Source: Streptomyces jeddahensis (GTDB taxonomy: Bacteria; Actinomycetota; Actinomycetes; Streptomycetales; Streptomycetaceae). From it: DNA of 64,000 nt. Below are positions 52,574 through 61,233 of this stretch, piece after piece. The stretch is taken from positions 62,001-126,000 of the forward strand of contig NZ_LOHS01000081.1 of assembly GCF_001642995.1 (NCBI RefSeq). Direction: 5' to 3'. Position 1 is the first letter of the stretch. Each line of letters starts with the position of its first letter. Made by a program: the position numbers and the translations under genes. The notes beneath the pieces are model-generated. The model saw nothing but the letters and a program-made list of their open reading frames with translations, was not told the origin of the DNA and did no database searches.

Positions 52574-53629
52574 TCAGCGTGCATCCTGCAGACGCCACAG
52601 GTGGAGGGTGGTCTGGTCCTTCGAGACCGTGTACCAGATGCCCTGCCCCGCCGAACGCGGCGATCCCGAGACAGGGAAGGGGTAGGCGATCCGGCCGCCC
52701 AGGGCCATCGTGCGTGGGTGGACGAGCCAGTGGCGGGGGACCTCCGCGTAGTACTCGGTGCCGACCACGGCGGTGTCCTCGTACGGGAACGCCGCCTCGT
52801 AGTCCCAGAAAACGCGGTCGTCCTCGCTCGAGGGAGGGGGCACGGCGTCCTCGGCGTTCAGACGCCGCAGTTCCATGCCGTCCTCCGCCCGGTGCAGGTA
52901 GAGGGCCCACTGCCCCGGATCCGTGGTCAGGAAGTGCTCCCCGGACGGGCTCACGGCGAGGAGGACCTGCTCGTCGAACCGCTGGACAGTGAGCTTCGCG
53001 CCATCCCAGTGTCCCCATAGCACGGGCGAGTCCTCCTCGCCCTCGCCGACAGTCAGCCCCATGAACGCCGGGTCCGGATGCGGGAAGTGGAAGGAGCCCG
53101 ATCCCACGGTCATCGTTGCGGCGCGGGTCAGCACCGTGCCGTCGACGGGGTCGAGGATCAGCCACTCCTCCGTGATGTCGCGCCCCTCGTAGCTGCGGAT
53201 GTGGGCCCAGAGGAGCTTGCCGTCCGAGGAGAAGGCCGCTGAGCCGGTGTCCGCCTGGCCGTGGTGGTAGTCGTCGGCGTACTCGGAGAACGAGGCATGG
53301 GCCTCGGTGCACACGGCGGAGGACCAGCAACCGTGCCGGATCTCCCACCGCACGGCACCGGTCGAATCCACGGCTCGCAACGCGTGCACGCCGGCGAACA
53401 CGGCGACATCACCCGTCGGAGAGACCGTCACCGAGCCGTACCCGCGAGGCCACGGTGCGGGGAAGTGTGTCTCCGTCCCTCCCTCGTCCAGGTCGCGGAC
53501 GGCCAGCTCGGTGTCCCCGCGCTGCACGAGCAGCCTGCGTCCGGGCCAGTGCAGTATGAGCGGAGCGTCGGCTGACGCCGGGTCCAACGGGGCGGCGATG
53601 GTGGAGGCAAGACGAGCGGCGACGGCCAC
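52574..53629 (-). CDS. Beta-propeller-like protein of unknown function
   Basis: 351 residues, no signal peptide. Repeated strands such as GSVTVSPTGDVAVFAGVHALRAVD, GSAAFSSDGKLLWAHIRS and LLAVSPSGEHFLTTDPG are typical propeller blades (SxDGxLLA). Streptomycete relatives are uncharacterised. GTG at 53629 is used because GGAG lies 7 nt upstream; other GTGs upstream have no site. Convergent with the Tdi1-like gene, 37 bp apart. Confidence 0.65.
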   Translation of the reverse strand: MAVAARLASTIAAPLDPASADAPLILHWPGRRLLVQRGDTELAVRDLDEGGTETHFPAPWPRGYGSVTVSPTGDVAVFAGVHALRAVDSTGAVRWEIRHGCWSSAVCTEAHASFSEYADDYHHGQADTGSAAFSSDGKLLWAHIRSYEGRDITEEWLILDPVDGTVLTRAATMTVGSGSFHFPHPDPAFMGLTVGEGEEDSPVLWGHWDGAKLTVQRFDEQVLLAVSPSGEHFLTTDPGQWALYLHRAEDGMELRRLNAEDAVPPPSSEDDRVFWDYEAAFPYEDTAVVGTEYYAEVPRHWLVHPRTMALGGRIAYPFPVSGSPRSAGQGIWYTVSKDQTTLHLWRLQDAR

Positions 53630-53733
53630 GGAAAGCTCCGGCACGGATGACGTGTGATGTGAGTCCCTGACGCCGTCACCATACGGGGCAAGGGGCGACC
53701 ACGGTCTGTCAGGCTGGTGAGGTGAATCCGGCT

Positions 53734-53761
53734 GGTTCCCCTGGGCCGGCCCAGGGGAACC
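53734..53761 (-). terminator. Terminator of the GT2-polysialyltransferase-acyltransferase operon
   Basis: A 28-nt perfect palindrome (GGTTCCCCTGGGCC and its complement), 3 nt beyond the acyltransferase stop at 53764. It also separates this operon from the minus-strand gene starting at 53629. Confidence 0.8.
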
Positions 53762-53763
53762 GT

Positions 53764-54978
53764 TCAGCGTCGTGCCTCCGCGAGCCGCGACCGCAGCAAC
53801 GGCGTCAGCCACCCCTCCACATACCGGTTCAGCAGCCACGCCAGCAGCAGCATCGCCGCGAACGTCAGGCCCAGCGTCGCGTAGGGCGGCAGGCCGAGGC
53901 CCCGGTGCAGCGCGCCCACCACCACCCAGCCCAGGTGCTCGTGCACCAGGTAGAAGGGGTACGTCAGGGCGCCCGCGACCGTCAGCCAGCGCCAGTTCGC
54001 CCAGCTCAGCGCGCCAAGGGCGATCGCGGCCACCGCCGCGAAGCCGAGCGTGACGACCAGGATGATGCCGAGGGACGAGCGGTACGAGAAGAAGTCCGGG
54101 TCCGGGGCGTGCCACAGCCGGGACACCGCGTAGTGCTGGCCGATCAGCCAGCTGACGGCGACGACGCCCCAGGCCATGACGTCCCGGCGATCGCGGTGCA
54201 CCAGGTAGAGGCCGATGCCACCGATGAAGAACGGCGCGTACTCGGGCATCAGCACGATGTCGAGCAGCGGCTCTCCCCCACTCTCCGAGCGGGAGGTGCC
54301 CCCAGCGGCCTCCGCGATGGCCGCGGCCATCGTCCACACCCCGCAGAACAGCAGGATGCGCCCGCGCGTGGCCCCGGGCAGCACGATGCACAGCGCGAAC
54401 AGGGCGTAGAAGCGGATCTCCGCCCACAGCGTCCAGCACACGCCGAGGACGCGGTCCACGCCCAAGGGCTGCTGAAGCATCGTCAGGTTCACCAGTGCGT
54501 CGCTCGGCGACACCGCCTCGTAGGCGACCGGCGGCAGTGCGAAGACGGCCGTGACCAGGATGACCGCCGCCCAGTACGACGGCAGCAGGCGCGCGGCGCG
54601 GGACGCGAAGAACGAGCGCAGCGGCCGCCCCCAGCCGCTCATGCAGATCACGAAGCCGCTGATGACGAAGAAGATCTGGACGCCCAGGCAGCCGTAGGCG
54701 AACCACGTGTGGGCCGTGGGGAACACGGTCTTGCTGGAGGCTCCCCAGGCCTGGGAGATCTCGCCGTCCCGGCCGCCGTAGTGGTACGCCGCGACCATCA
54801 GCGCGGCGACCAGCCGGAGCCCGTCGAGGGCGCGCAGCCTCGGGGCGCGCTGCCGCACGGGGGCCTGGCCCTGGTCCAGGGCCCGGTCCCGGTCCCGGGA
54901 CGTGCCCGGGACCGGGGAAGGACGGGTCGTGCTCGCTCCCGGTGAATGCTTCGGGAGTGCCGTGCCCGGGGCCGTCAT
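53764..54978 (-). CDS. Membrane acyltransferase (OafA/AT3 family)
   Basis: 404 residues with about ten membrane segments. AT3 hallmarks: RLRALDGLRLVAALMVAAYHY (about 46-66, R..LDGLR), GVQIFFVISGFVI (G-x-FFVISGF), a SFFASRAARLLPSYW block and YPFYLVHEHLGWV. AT3 proteins transfer acetyl or other acyl groups to extracellular glycans; here the target is probably the polymer made by the adjacent glycosyltransferases. Its ATG overlaps the polysialyltransferase-type stop (ATGA), so it is coupled. N-terminal 40 residues are Pro/Arg-rich. Confidence 0.9.
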   Translation of the reverse strand: MTAPGTALPKHSPGASTTRPSPVPGTSRDRDRALDQGQAPVRQRAPRLRALDGLRLVAALMVAAYHYGGRDGEISQAWGASSKTVFPTAHTWFAYGCLGVQIFFVISGFVICMSGWGRPLRSFFASRAARLLPSYWAAVILVTAVFALPPVAYEAVSPSDALVNLTMLQQPLGVDRVLGVCWTLWAEIRFYALFALCIVLPGATRGRILLFCGVWTMAAAIAEAAGGTSRSESGGEPLLDIVLMPEYAPFFIGGIGLYLVHRDRRDVMAWGVVAVSWLIGQHYAVSRLWHAPDPDFFSYRSSLGIILVVTLGFAAVAAIALGALSWANWRWLTVAGALTYPFYLVHEHLGWVVVGALHRGLGLPPYATLGLTFAAMLLLAWLLNRYVEGWLTPLLRSRLAEARR

Positions 54979-56372
54979 CCGAGCGCGGCCCGCTTGAACG
55001 ACCGTGCGCGGCGCGCGACTCTTCGGACCGTCGCGTTGCGCGGAATGAACGCCAGCTGCGAGGGCACCGCGCCGGGCAGGGCCAGCGAGGTGAGGCGGCG
55101 GCGCTTGAAGTACCGCCAGGTACGGGAGTCGAGGTGGCGCGAGAGGTACGCCTCCGCGGCCGGCCGCAGGCCCGGGTAGATCTTCGACTGCATCGCATAG
55201 CCGACCGCCGTGACGAGACCCGTCAGCTCCACGGACTCGGCATCCAGCCGCTGGGCCTCCACGGCCGCGCGGTCGCTCAGCTCCGGCACCAGCGCGTCGA
55301 CGATCGTGACCGGGACGCGGTTGCTGTTCTGGTACGGCGTCAGGCGCTCGAGGAGCAGCCCGGTGCCGGTGCGGGCCACCGGCAGGCCGTAGAACGCGGA
55401 CGCGGTGAGCAGCGCGGTGGAGAAGCAGCCGACGACGAGCGCGGGGCGCATGCGCTGGTAGAGCACCTCGGCGAGCACGGGCGAGTCGAGGACCGTCAGC
55501 TCGATGCCGAGCTTCTCCGCTTCCCGCTCCAGGGTCCGCGACCAGCGGGCCGGAGCGGTGGGGTGGGGCTTGAACACAATGCGCCGGTGGCCGAGTTCGA
55601 CGGCCCCGCGCACCATGCGGACGTGCAGGTTCTCCTCCTCATCGGCGGTGAGGATGTCGAGCGCCGAGAGGTACTGGCCGAGCAGCAGCGCGGGCTCCTG
55701 CACGTCGGGCAGGGCGGCCGCCGACTCCTCGGCGTCGTCGCCCAGTTGGGCCAGCACCTTCACGAACACGTCGCTCGGCACGATCTCCGGCTGCACGTCG
55801 AACTCGGTGAGCAGCAGCGGCTTCAGCCCTGGCACCAGGTCCAGGTGCAGCAGCCGCCGGATCCGCGTGCCGACCAGCGGGTCGATCTTGTTGCGGGTCG
55901 GGCCGTAGCTCATCAGCCCGTCCGCGTAGACGTCGACGGGCGCACCGGTGAAGATCTGGCACAGCGCCAGGGCCGGGTTGACCTGGATCGACTCGACGGC
56001 GAGCTCCACGTCGTCGTCACCCAGCTCCCACAGCAGCCGCAGATACCGCTCCCAGAGCAGCAGATCATCGGCGCGCGGCGCCCAACCGCCGGGGTGGAAT
56101 GGGGAGATGGCCTCGTTCCACGACAGCACGTCGTCGAAGCGGTCGCGCAGGCACGCGAACCCGGGCATCTCGTTCACGGGCGGTGTCGTCTCGGGCGTCG
56201 CCGCGTTGTTGGAGACCAGCAGGATGCGCCGGTCGGCGGGGCCGTAGCAGTCCGCGTCGAGCGCTGCGGCGAGCGTGGCGGCACCGTAGAGCGTGGAGGC
56301 CATGAAGATCTGGGTGGTGCGGCGCCGACCGGCCGCGCCCTGCCCGGAGCTGGGGAACACGGCGGAGCTCAC
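54975..56372 (-). CDS. Polysialyltransferase-family glycosyltransferase
   Basis: 465 residues. Looks like the alpha-2,8-polysialyltransferase family: TTQIFMASTLYGAATLAAAL near the start, RILLVSNNAATPE, VDVYADGLMSYGPTRNKI, IVFKPHPTAPARWSR (the conserved KPHP) and SPVLAEVLYQ..RPALVVGCFSTALLTAS. The family elongates chains of sialic-type sugars from CMP donors, fitting the NeuA/NeuB genes nearby. GTG at 56372 overlaps the upstream GT2 stop (GTGA), and its own stop overlaps the acyltransferase start. Acceptor unknown. Confidence 0.82.
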   Translation of the reverse strand: MSSAVFPSSGQGAAGRRRTTQIFMASTLYGAATLAAALDADCYGPADRRILLVSNNAATPETTPPVNEMPGFACLRDRFDDVLSWNEAISPFHPGGWAPRADDLLLWERYLRLLWELGDDDVELAVESIQVNPALALCQIFTGAPVDVYADGLMSYGPTRNKIDPLVGTRIRRLLHLDLVPGLKPLLLTEFDVQPEIVPSDVFVKVLAQLGDDAEESAAALPDVQEPALLLGQYLSALDILTADEEENLHVRMVRGAVELGHRRIVFKPHPTAPARWSRTLEREAEKLGIELTVLDSPVLAEVLYQRMRPALVVGCFSTALLTASAFYGLPVARTGTGLLLERLTPYQNSNRVPVTIVDALVPELSDRAAVEAQRLDAESVELTGLVTAVGYAMQSKIYPGLRPAAEAYLSRHLDSRTWRYFKRRRLTSLALPGAVPSQLAFIPRNATVRRVARRARSFKRAALG

Positions 56373-57373
56373 GCGGCCACCTCCCCGGCGGACACCGACC
56401 GCCTGCGCAGCCGGCGAAGCCGCGTCGCCCGCTCGATGTCCATGGAATCGAGTGCGTCGTCCAGCACGTGCTGCGGCATTCGCTTCAGTGCCGCCGCGCT
56501 CATCGCTTTCAGTTTGCGCGCCACGGATGGTTCGAACCTTTCGATGGATCCCAGGTGGTGGGAAATGATGGCGCAATACGTGCGCACGGCCTTCGGCAGC
56601 AGTTTCTCCGCTTCCGGATCCTGGGCTGTTTCCCGTATCACCTGGTCGAATGCGCGGATGAAATCGAGCTGGCGCACATCGCCGATCTGCGTCAGCGACG
56701 ACGCGACCCCGCGCCGGTAGAAGACGCCGAGCAGGCTCACGGCCGCGAAGGATTCCGCCTCGCGGTGCAGCCGCCAGATCCACGGCCGGTCCTCGGCCGT
56801 GCGCAGCCCGTCGGTGAAGTGCAGCAGCCCCTTGTCGACGAGGCGGCGGTGGTAGACGCCCGCCCAGGCGTACGGGTAGTCGACGGAGGTGGACCGGTCG
56901 GCGGGGAGTATCGCGTCGCGCGGCTTCATCACCACATCGCGCAGGCCGTGCGGAACCCGGTGGATGGAGCGGGCCCTCGCCGTACACTGCACATGGTCGG
57001 TACGCACGAAGTCGCAGCCCAGTTCCTCGATGGCGGCGACCAGTCGGGCGTAGTAACCCGGCGCGAGCCAGTCGTCGCCGTCCAGGAAAGTGAGGTATTC
57101 GCCGGTCGCCGCGTCGATACCCGTGTTGCGGGCGGTCGCGAGGCCTCCGTTCACTTCGTGTCTGACGTGCACCACCCGGCCGACGCCGCCGGCGCCCTGC
57201 AGTTCCTTCGCCGCGCGTTCGAGGATGTCCGGAGTCTCATCCTTCGAGCAGTCGTCGACGAAAACGAATTCAAAGTCGTCGCGTGCGTTGGCACGCAGAC
57301 TCTTCAAGGTGTCGGGCGCGTATTGCTGCACGTTGTAGAACGGCACGATGACGGAGAGCTTGACCACCTGCAT
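56369..57373 (-). CDS. Family 2 glycosyltransferase
   Basis: 334 residues. GT-A domain: VKLSVIVPFYNVQQY (4-18), VFVDDCSKDETPDI (DDxSxD, near 38-51), NGGLATARNTGI, FLDGDDWL (DxD, about 96-103). Transfers a sugar from a nucleotide donor, probably to the wall glycan or its linker. First gene of an overlapping three-gene operon (GT2, polysialyltransferase type, acyltransferase). ATG at 57373; the 192-bp divergent gap (57374-57565) must hold promoters for both directions. Confidence 0.92.
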   Translation of the reverse strand: MQVVKLSVIVPFYNVQQYAPDTLKSLRANARDDFEFVFVDDCSKDETPDILERAAKELQGAGGVGRVVHVRHEVNGGLATARNTGIDAATGEYLTFLDGDDWLAPGYYARLVAAIEELGCDFVRTDHVQCTARARSIHRVPHGLRDVVMKPRDAILPADRSTSVDYPYAWAGVYHRRLVDKGLLHFTDGLRTAEDRPWIWRLHREAESFAAVSLLGVFYRRGVASSLTQIGDVRQLDFIRAFDQVIRETAQDPEAEKLLPKAVRTYCAIISHHLGSIERFEPSVARKLKAMSAAALKRMPQHVLDDALDSMDIERATRLRRLRRRSVSAGEVAA

Positions 57374-57552
57374 GACGTTAGGTGCCGGTTCGGCATTCGT
57401 CTTGACTCACGGCTTGATGCAAGGTGAACGACGCGTGGCGGTACCGTGAACCAGGCACTTTCCGGGCTCGTTCCCGGCCCGATTCGCCATTCGTCGATGT
57501 GCTGTTAACCGTTTGTTGCATTCGGGTTGGGCCGCGGCTCGAAATGCCTTCC

Positions 57553-57558
57553 TAGCGT
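57553..57558 (+). promoter_or_regulatory. -10 element of a leaderless transcript
   Basis: TAGCGT lies 7 nt before the GTG at 57566, which has no SD in front of it. This is the spacing of leaderless actinobacterial genes. No convincing -35 at 16-18 bp was found. Confidence 0.4.
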
Positions 57559-57565
57559 CGTCGAC

Positions 57566-58891
57566 GTGCCAGCAAGTACTTCGACGAACTCCCCGCGGGT
57601 GGCCGTACTCGCCGATTCCGACACCCGGTGGAAATGGGGCGCGCTCACCGCGAACCGCACCGTTCCGGACAGTCGGCTGAGCGGCTTCCTGCTCCGCGGG
57701 CGCGCCACGCCGACAGCCCGCCAGTTGCGGGAGGTCGGAGTGCGCGCGGACGACCTCCGCGAGGTCACGGCCGTCGAGTTCCTGCGCGAGATGGAGCGGG
57801 AGCACGACGCGTACGACGTCGTCGTCCTCGCCCTCGTCGGCGGTGCCGTCCAGGCCATGCTGCACGGACTCGCCCGCGTCTGGCAGGGCCGCGCGAAGCG
57901 CCCCGTCGTCGTCACCGGCTACGTCGGCGTCGTCTACGAGAAGCTCGCCGACGGCCTGCTGCTGCGGCACGGCGCGGACCTCGTCCTCGCCAACTCCCGC
58001 CACGACGCGGAGCGGTTCCGCGCCGTGTACGAGGGAGTGGGCGCCGACGCCTCGTCCGTCATCGAGACCGCGCTGCCGTTCCTCGGCGGCAAGCCGTACG
58101 AGAAGCAGGCCGGCAAGGACCACCCGTACACCGTGGTCTTCGCCGCCCAGCCCTCCGTGCCCGACACCGCCGCCGACCGCACCTACCTGCTTCGCCGCCT
58201 CGCCGAGCACGCCCGCCTGCACCCGGACCGCGAGGTCCTGCTCAAGCTGCGGTCCAAGCCCGGCGAGCACACCACGCACATCGAGGAACTGCCCTACCAG
58301 AAGCTCGCGCAGCGGCTTCCCGGCGGACTGCCCGCCAACTGCCGCCTCGTGTACGGGCACATGGGCGAGGTCCTCGACCGCACCGACCTGCTGGTCACCG
58401 TCAGCTCCACGGCCGCGCTGGAGGCCCTGCACCGCCGCATCCCCACGGTCATCCTGACCGACCTGGGCGTGCGCGAGGCGCTCGGCAACCACCACTTCAC
58501 CGGCTCCGGGTGCCTCGCCTCCTGGGACCAGCTCGACGCCGGCCACCAGCCGGTGCCGGACGAGAAGTGGGTCGCCCGGCAGGGCGTCGCCGCCGACGGA
58601 GCCTACGAGACGGCCTTCGACGCGGCACGCGAACGCATCGCGGCGCTGCTGGACTCGGCCGAACTCCCGCCCCTGATGCCGTACTACACGCCCGTCACCG
58701 CCCCCGGCTATCTGCCGCGCGTCCTCGCCCGCCACCACCTCGGTCCCGACGGCGCCCCGCTGCCCGGAGCACCCGTGTCCGACAAGGAGCCGGGCCCCGT
58801 GCGGCAGATCGTGCGCCGCGCCGCCCGCGGCGCCTACCGCCACGGAGTCCAGCGCGTGGCGCCCGTGATCCGGCGCATGGGCGAGTTGTGA
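57566..58891 (+). CDS. Putative glycosyltransferase (DUF6716 type)
   Basis: 441 residues, cytosolic. RVAVLADSDTRWKWGALTA near the start, VVVTGYVGVVYEKLADGLLLRHGADLVLANS (about 115-145), LLKLRSKPGEHTTHIEELPYQ and DLLVTVSSTAALEALHRRIPTVILTDLGVREALGNHHFTGSGCL, a GT-B-like C-terminal pattern as in CDP-glycerol- or polysialyl-type transferases. I recall this as DUF6716, annotated as putative glycosyltransferase in streptomycetes. GTG at 57566 appears leaderless. It opens the plus-strand nonulosonate operon. Confidence 0.75.
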   Translation: MPASTSTNSPRVAVLADSDTRWKWGALTANRTVPDSRLSGFLLRGRATPTARQLREVGVRADDLREVTAVEFLREMEREHDAYDVVVLALVGGAVQAMLHGLARVWQGRAKRPVVVTGYVGVVYEKLADGLLLRHGADLVLANSRHDAERFRAVYEGVGADASSVIETALPFLGGKPYEKQAGKDHPYTVVFAAQPSVPDTAADRTYLLRRLAEHARLHPDREVLLKLRSKPGEHTTHIEELPYQKLAQRLPGGLPANCRLVYGHMGEVLDRTDLLVTVSSTAALEALHRRIPTVILTDLGVREALGNHHFTGSGCLASWDQLDAGHQPVPDEKWVARQGVAADGAYETAFDAARERIAALLDSAELPPLMPYYTPVTAPGYLPRVLARHHLGPDGAPLPGAPVSDKEPGPVRQIVRRAARGAYRHGVQRVAPVIRRMGEL

Positions 58892-58966
58892 CGGCCCCTC
58901 GCATGGCGGCCTGTGAACCCGCCCCCTGACGACCACGCACCCCAAGGAACCGAGGAGACCTCTCCC

Positions 58967-60265
58967 ATGACGCACCCCGAAGCGGGCACAGCGGCGCCAG
59001 TACGCCGGGTGCTCGCGGTGATCCCCGCACGCGGCGGCTCCAAGGGCGTGCCCGCCAAGAACCTCGCCCCGGTCGGCGGCGTGCCCCTCGTGGCCCGCGC
59101 CGTCCGCGAGTGCCGCGCCACCCGGCTCGTCACGGACGTCGTGGTCTCCACGGACGACGCCGCCATAGCCGCCTGCGCCCGCGAGGCGGGAGCCGAGGTG
59201 GTGCTGCGCCCCGCCGCGATCGCCGGCGACACGGCCACCAGCGAGGCCGCGGTCCTGCACGCGATGGACGCCCACGAGGCCCTGCACGGCGCGGCCGTGG
59301 ACGCGGTCCTGCTGGTGCAGTGCACGAGCCCGTTCCTGGTCCGCGAGGACATCGACGGAGTGGCGGCTGCGGTCGTCGAGAACGGAGCGGACACGGCGGT
59401 GACCGTCGCGCCGTTCCACGGGTTCATCTGGCGGGACGCGGACGACGAGCCGGCCGCGATCGGCACCGAGCGCGCCGCTGTCGAGGGCGGCACCGACACC
59501 CTGGTCGCCGACCCCACCACCCGCGGCGGCTACGGCGTCAACCACGACAAGTCCTTCCGCCCCCGCCGCCAGGACCGCCCCCAGGACCTCCTGGAGACCG
59601 GCGCCGCCTACGCGATGGACGCGGCGGGTTTCCGCGAGCACAAGCACCGCTTCTTCGGGCACACCGAGCTCGTACGCACCGACCCCGCCCGAGTCCTCGA
59701 GGTCGACGACCCGCACGACCTCGCCCGGGCCCGCGCGCTCGCCCCGCTGTTCGACGCGGACCGGCCCGGCGCCCTCCCGACCGCCGACGACATCGACGCG
59801 GTCGTACTCGACTTCGACGGCACCCAGACCGACGACAGGGTGCTGATCGACTCCGAAGGACGCGAGTTCGTCTCCGTGCACCGCGGGGACGGCCTCGGCA
59901 TCGCCGCCCTCCGCAGGAGCGGCCTGACGATGCTGATCCTGTCCACGGAGCAGAACCCGGTCGTCGCCGCCCGGGCCCGGAAGCTCAAGATCCCGGTCCT
60001 GCACGGCATCGACCGGAAGGACCTCGCACTCAAGCAGTGGTGCGAGGAGCAGGGCATCGCGCCTGAGCGCGTGCTCTACGTCGGCAACGACGTCAACGAC
60101 CTCCCGTGCTTCGCCCTCGTGGGCTGGCCCGTGGCGGTCGCGAGTGCCCACGACGTCGTGCGCGGCGCCGCACGCGCGGTCACCACCGTCCCCGGCGGTG
60201 ACGGCGCGATCCGAGAGATCGCCAGCTGGATCCTCGGCCCCTCTCTCGACTCCCTCAACAAGTAA
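58967..60265 (+). CDS. neuA: CMP-nonulosonate cytidylyltransferase fused to a HAD phosphatase
   Basis: 432 residues, two domains. Residues 17-260: CMP-sialic acid synthetase fold with VIPARGGSKGVPAKN (nucleotide binding), LVQCTSPFLVREDI and VNHDKSFRPRRQDRPQDLLETGAAYAMD. Residues about 278-425: KdsC-like HAD phosphatase with VVLDFDGTQTDDRV, LSTEQNPVVAARA and YVGNDVNDLPCFALVGWPVAV. The phosphatase could remove the 9-phosphate from Kdn-9-P or Neu5Ac-9-P before activation to the CMP sugar. A similar fusion exists in vertebrate CMAS, where the second domain resembles a Kdn-9-P phosphatase. ATG at 58967 with GAGGAG 9 nt upstream; 15 nt before neuB. Confidence 0.9.
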   Translation: MTHPEAGTAAPVRRVLAVIPARGGSKGVPAKNLAPVGGVPLVARAVRECRATRLVTDVVVSTDDAAIAACAREAGAEVVLRPAAIAGDTATSEAAVLHAMDAHEALHGAAVDAVLLVQCTSPFLVREDIDGVAAAVVENGADTAVTVAPFHGFIWRDADDEPAAIGTERAAVEGGTDTLVADPTTRGGYGVNHDKSFRPRRQDRPQDLLETGAAYAMDAAGFREHKHRFFGHTELVRTDPARVLEVDDPHDLARARALAPLFDADRPGALPTADDIDAVVLDFDGTQTDDRVLIDSEGREFVSVHRGDGLGIAALRRSGLTMLILSTEQNPVVAARARKLKIPVLHGIDRKDLALKQWCEEQGIAPERVLYVGNDVNDLPCFALVGWPVAVASAHDVVRGAARAVTTVPGGDGAIREIASWILGPSLDSLNK

Positions 60266-60280
60266 GGAAATCCCCCTGCC

Positions 60281-61219
60281 ATGAGCACCAACTCCCGCCT
60301 GCGCACCTTCGGTTCCCGCACCGCCGGTCCCGGTCAGCCCGTCTACATCTGCGGCGAGATCGGCATCAACCACAACGGCGAGCTCGAGAACGCGTTCAAG
60401 CTGATCGACGTGGCCGCCGAGGCGGGCTGCGACGCGGTCAAGTTCCAGAAGCGGACCCCGGAGATCTGCACCCCGCGCGACCAGTGGGACATCGAGCGCG
60501 ACACCCCCTGGGGCCGGATGACGTACATCGACTACCGGCACCGCGTCGAGTTCGGCGAGGACGAGTACCGCCAGATCGACGAGTACTGCAAGAGCAAGAA
60601 CATCGACTGGTTCGCCTCCCCGTGGGACACCGAGGCCGTCGCCTTCCTGGAGAAGTTCGACGTCCCGGCCCACAAGGTCGCGTCCGCGTCCCTGACCGAC
60701 GACGAGCTGCTCCGCGCCCTCCGCGCGACCGGCCGCACGGTCATCCTCTCCACCGGCATGTCCACCCCGAAGCAGATCCGCCACGCGGTCGAGGTCCTCG
60801 GCTCGGACAACATCCTGCTGTGCCACGCCACGTCGACGTACCCGGCGAAGGCCGAGGAGCTCAACCTGCGGGTGATCAACACCCTGCAGCAGGAGTACCC
60901 GAACGTCCCGATCGGCTACTCCGGCCACGAGACCGGCCTGCAGACCACCCTCGCCGCGGTCGCGCTCGGCGCCACCTTCGTCGAGCGTCACATCACGCTG
61001 GACCGCGCCATGTGGGGCTCCGACCAGGCGGCCTCCGTGGAGCCGCAGGGCCTGCAGCGCCTGGTCCGCGACATCCGCACCATCGAGTCCTCCCTCGGTG
61101 ACGGCGTCAAGAAGGTCTACGAGTCGGAGCTCGGCCCGATGAAGAAGCTCCGCCGCGTCACCGGTGTCGTCGCCGAGGCCGAGATCGCCGCCGCCGCGGG
61201 CGAGCCGGTCGGCGTCTGA
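60281..61219 (+). CDS. neuB: N-acylneuraminate / Kdn (9-phosphate) synthase, without SAF domain
   Basis: 312 residues. NeuB TIM-barrel: YICGEIGINHNGE (22-34), AGCDAVKFQKRTPE, DWFASPWDTEAVAFLEKF, KVASASLTDDELL, ILSTGMSTPKQI, CHATSTYPAKAEELNLR and GYSGHETGLQTTLAAVALGATFVERH. Condenses PEP with a mannose-type acceptor. Usual bacterial NeuB (about 345 residues) ends in an antifreeze-like SAF domain; here the protein stops after the barrel, so that domain is missing. With no neuC epimerase nearby, Man-6-P to Kdn-9-P is a reasonable guess for its reaction. Confidence 0.92.
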   Translation: MSTNSRLRTFGSRTAGPGQPVYICGEIGINHNGELENAFKLIDVAAEAGCDAVKFQKRTPEICTPRDQWDIERDTPWGRMTYIDYRHRVEFGEDEYRQIDEYCKSKNIDWFASPWDTEAVAFLEKFDVPAHKVASASLTDDELLRALRATGRTVILSTGMSTPKQIRHAVEVLGSDNILLCHATSTYPAKAEELNLRVINTLQQEYPNVPIGYSGHETGLQTTLAAVALGATFVERHITLDRAMWGSDQAASVEPQGLQRLVRDIRTIESSLGDGVKKVYESELGPMKKLRRVTGVVAEAEIAAAAGEPVGV

Positions 61220-61233
61220 GCGGTACACGGCAG

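Noticed and set aside
57407..61228. Long minus-strand open frame across the nonulosonate operon
   Set aside because: Antisense shadow of three well-supported plus-strand genes; composition is low-complexity and no domain is visible.
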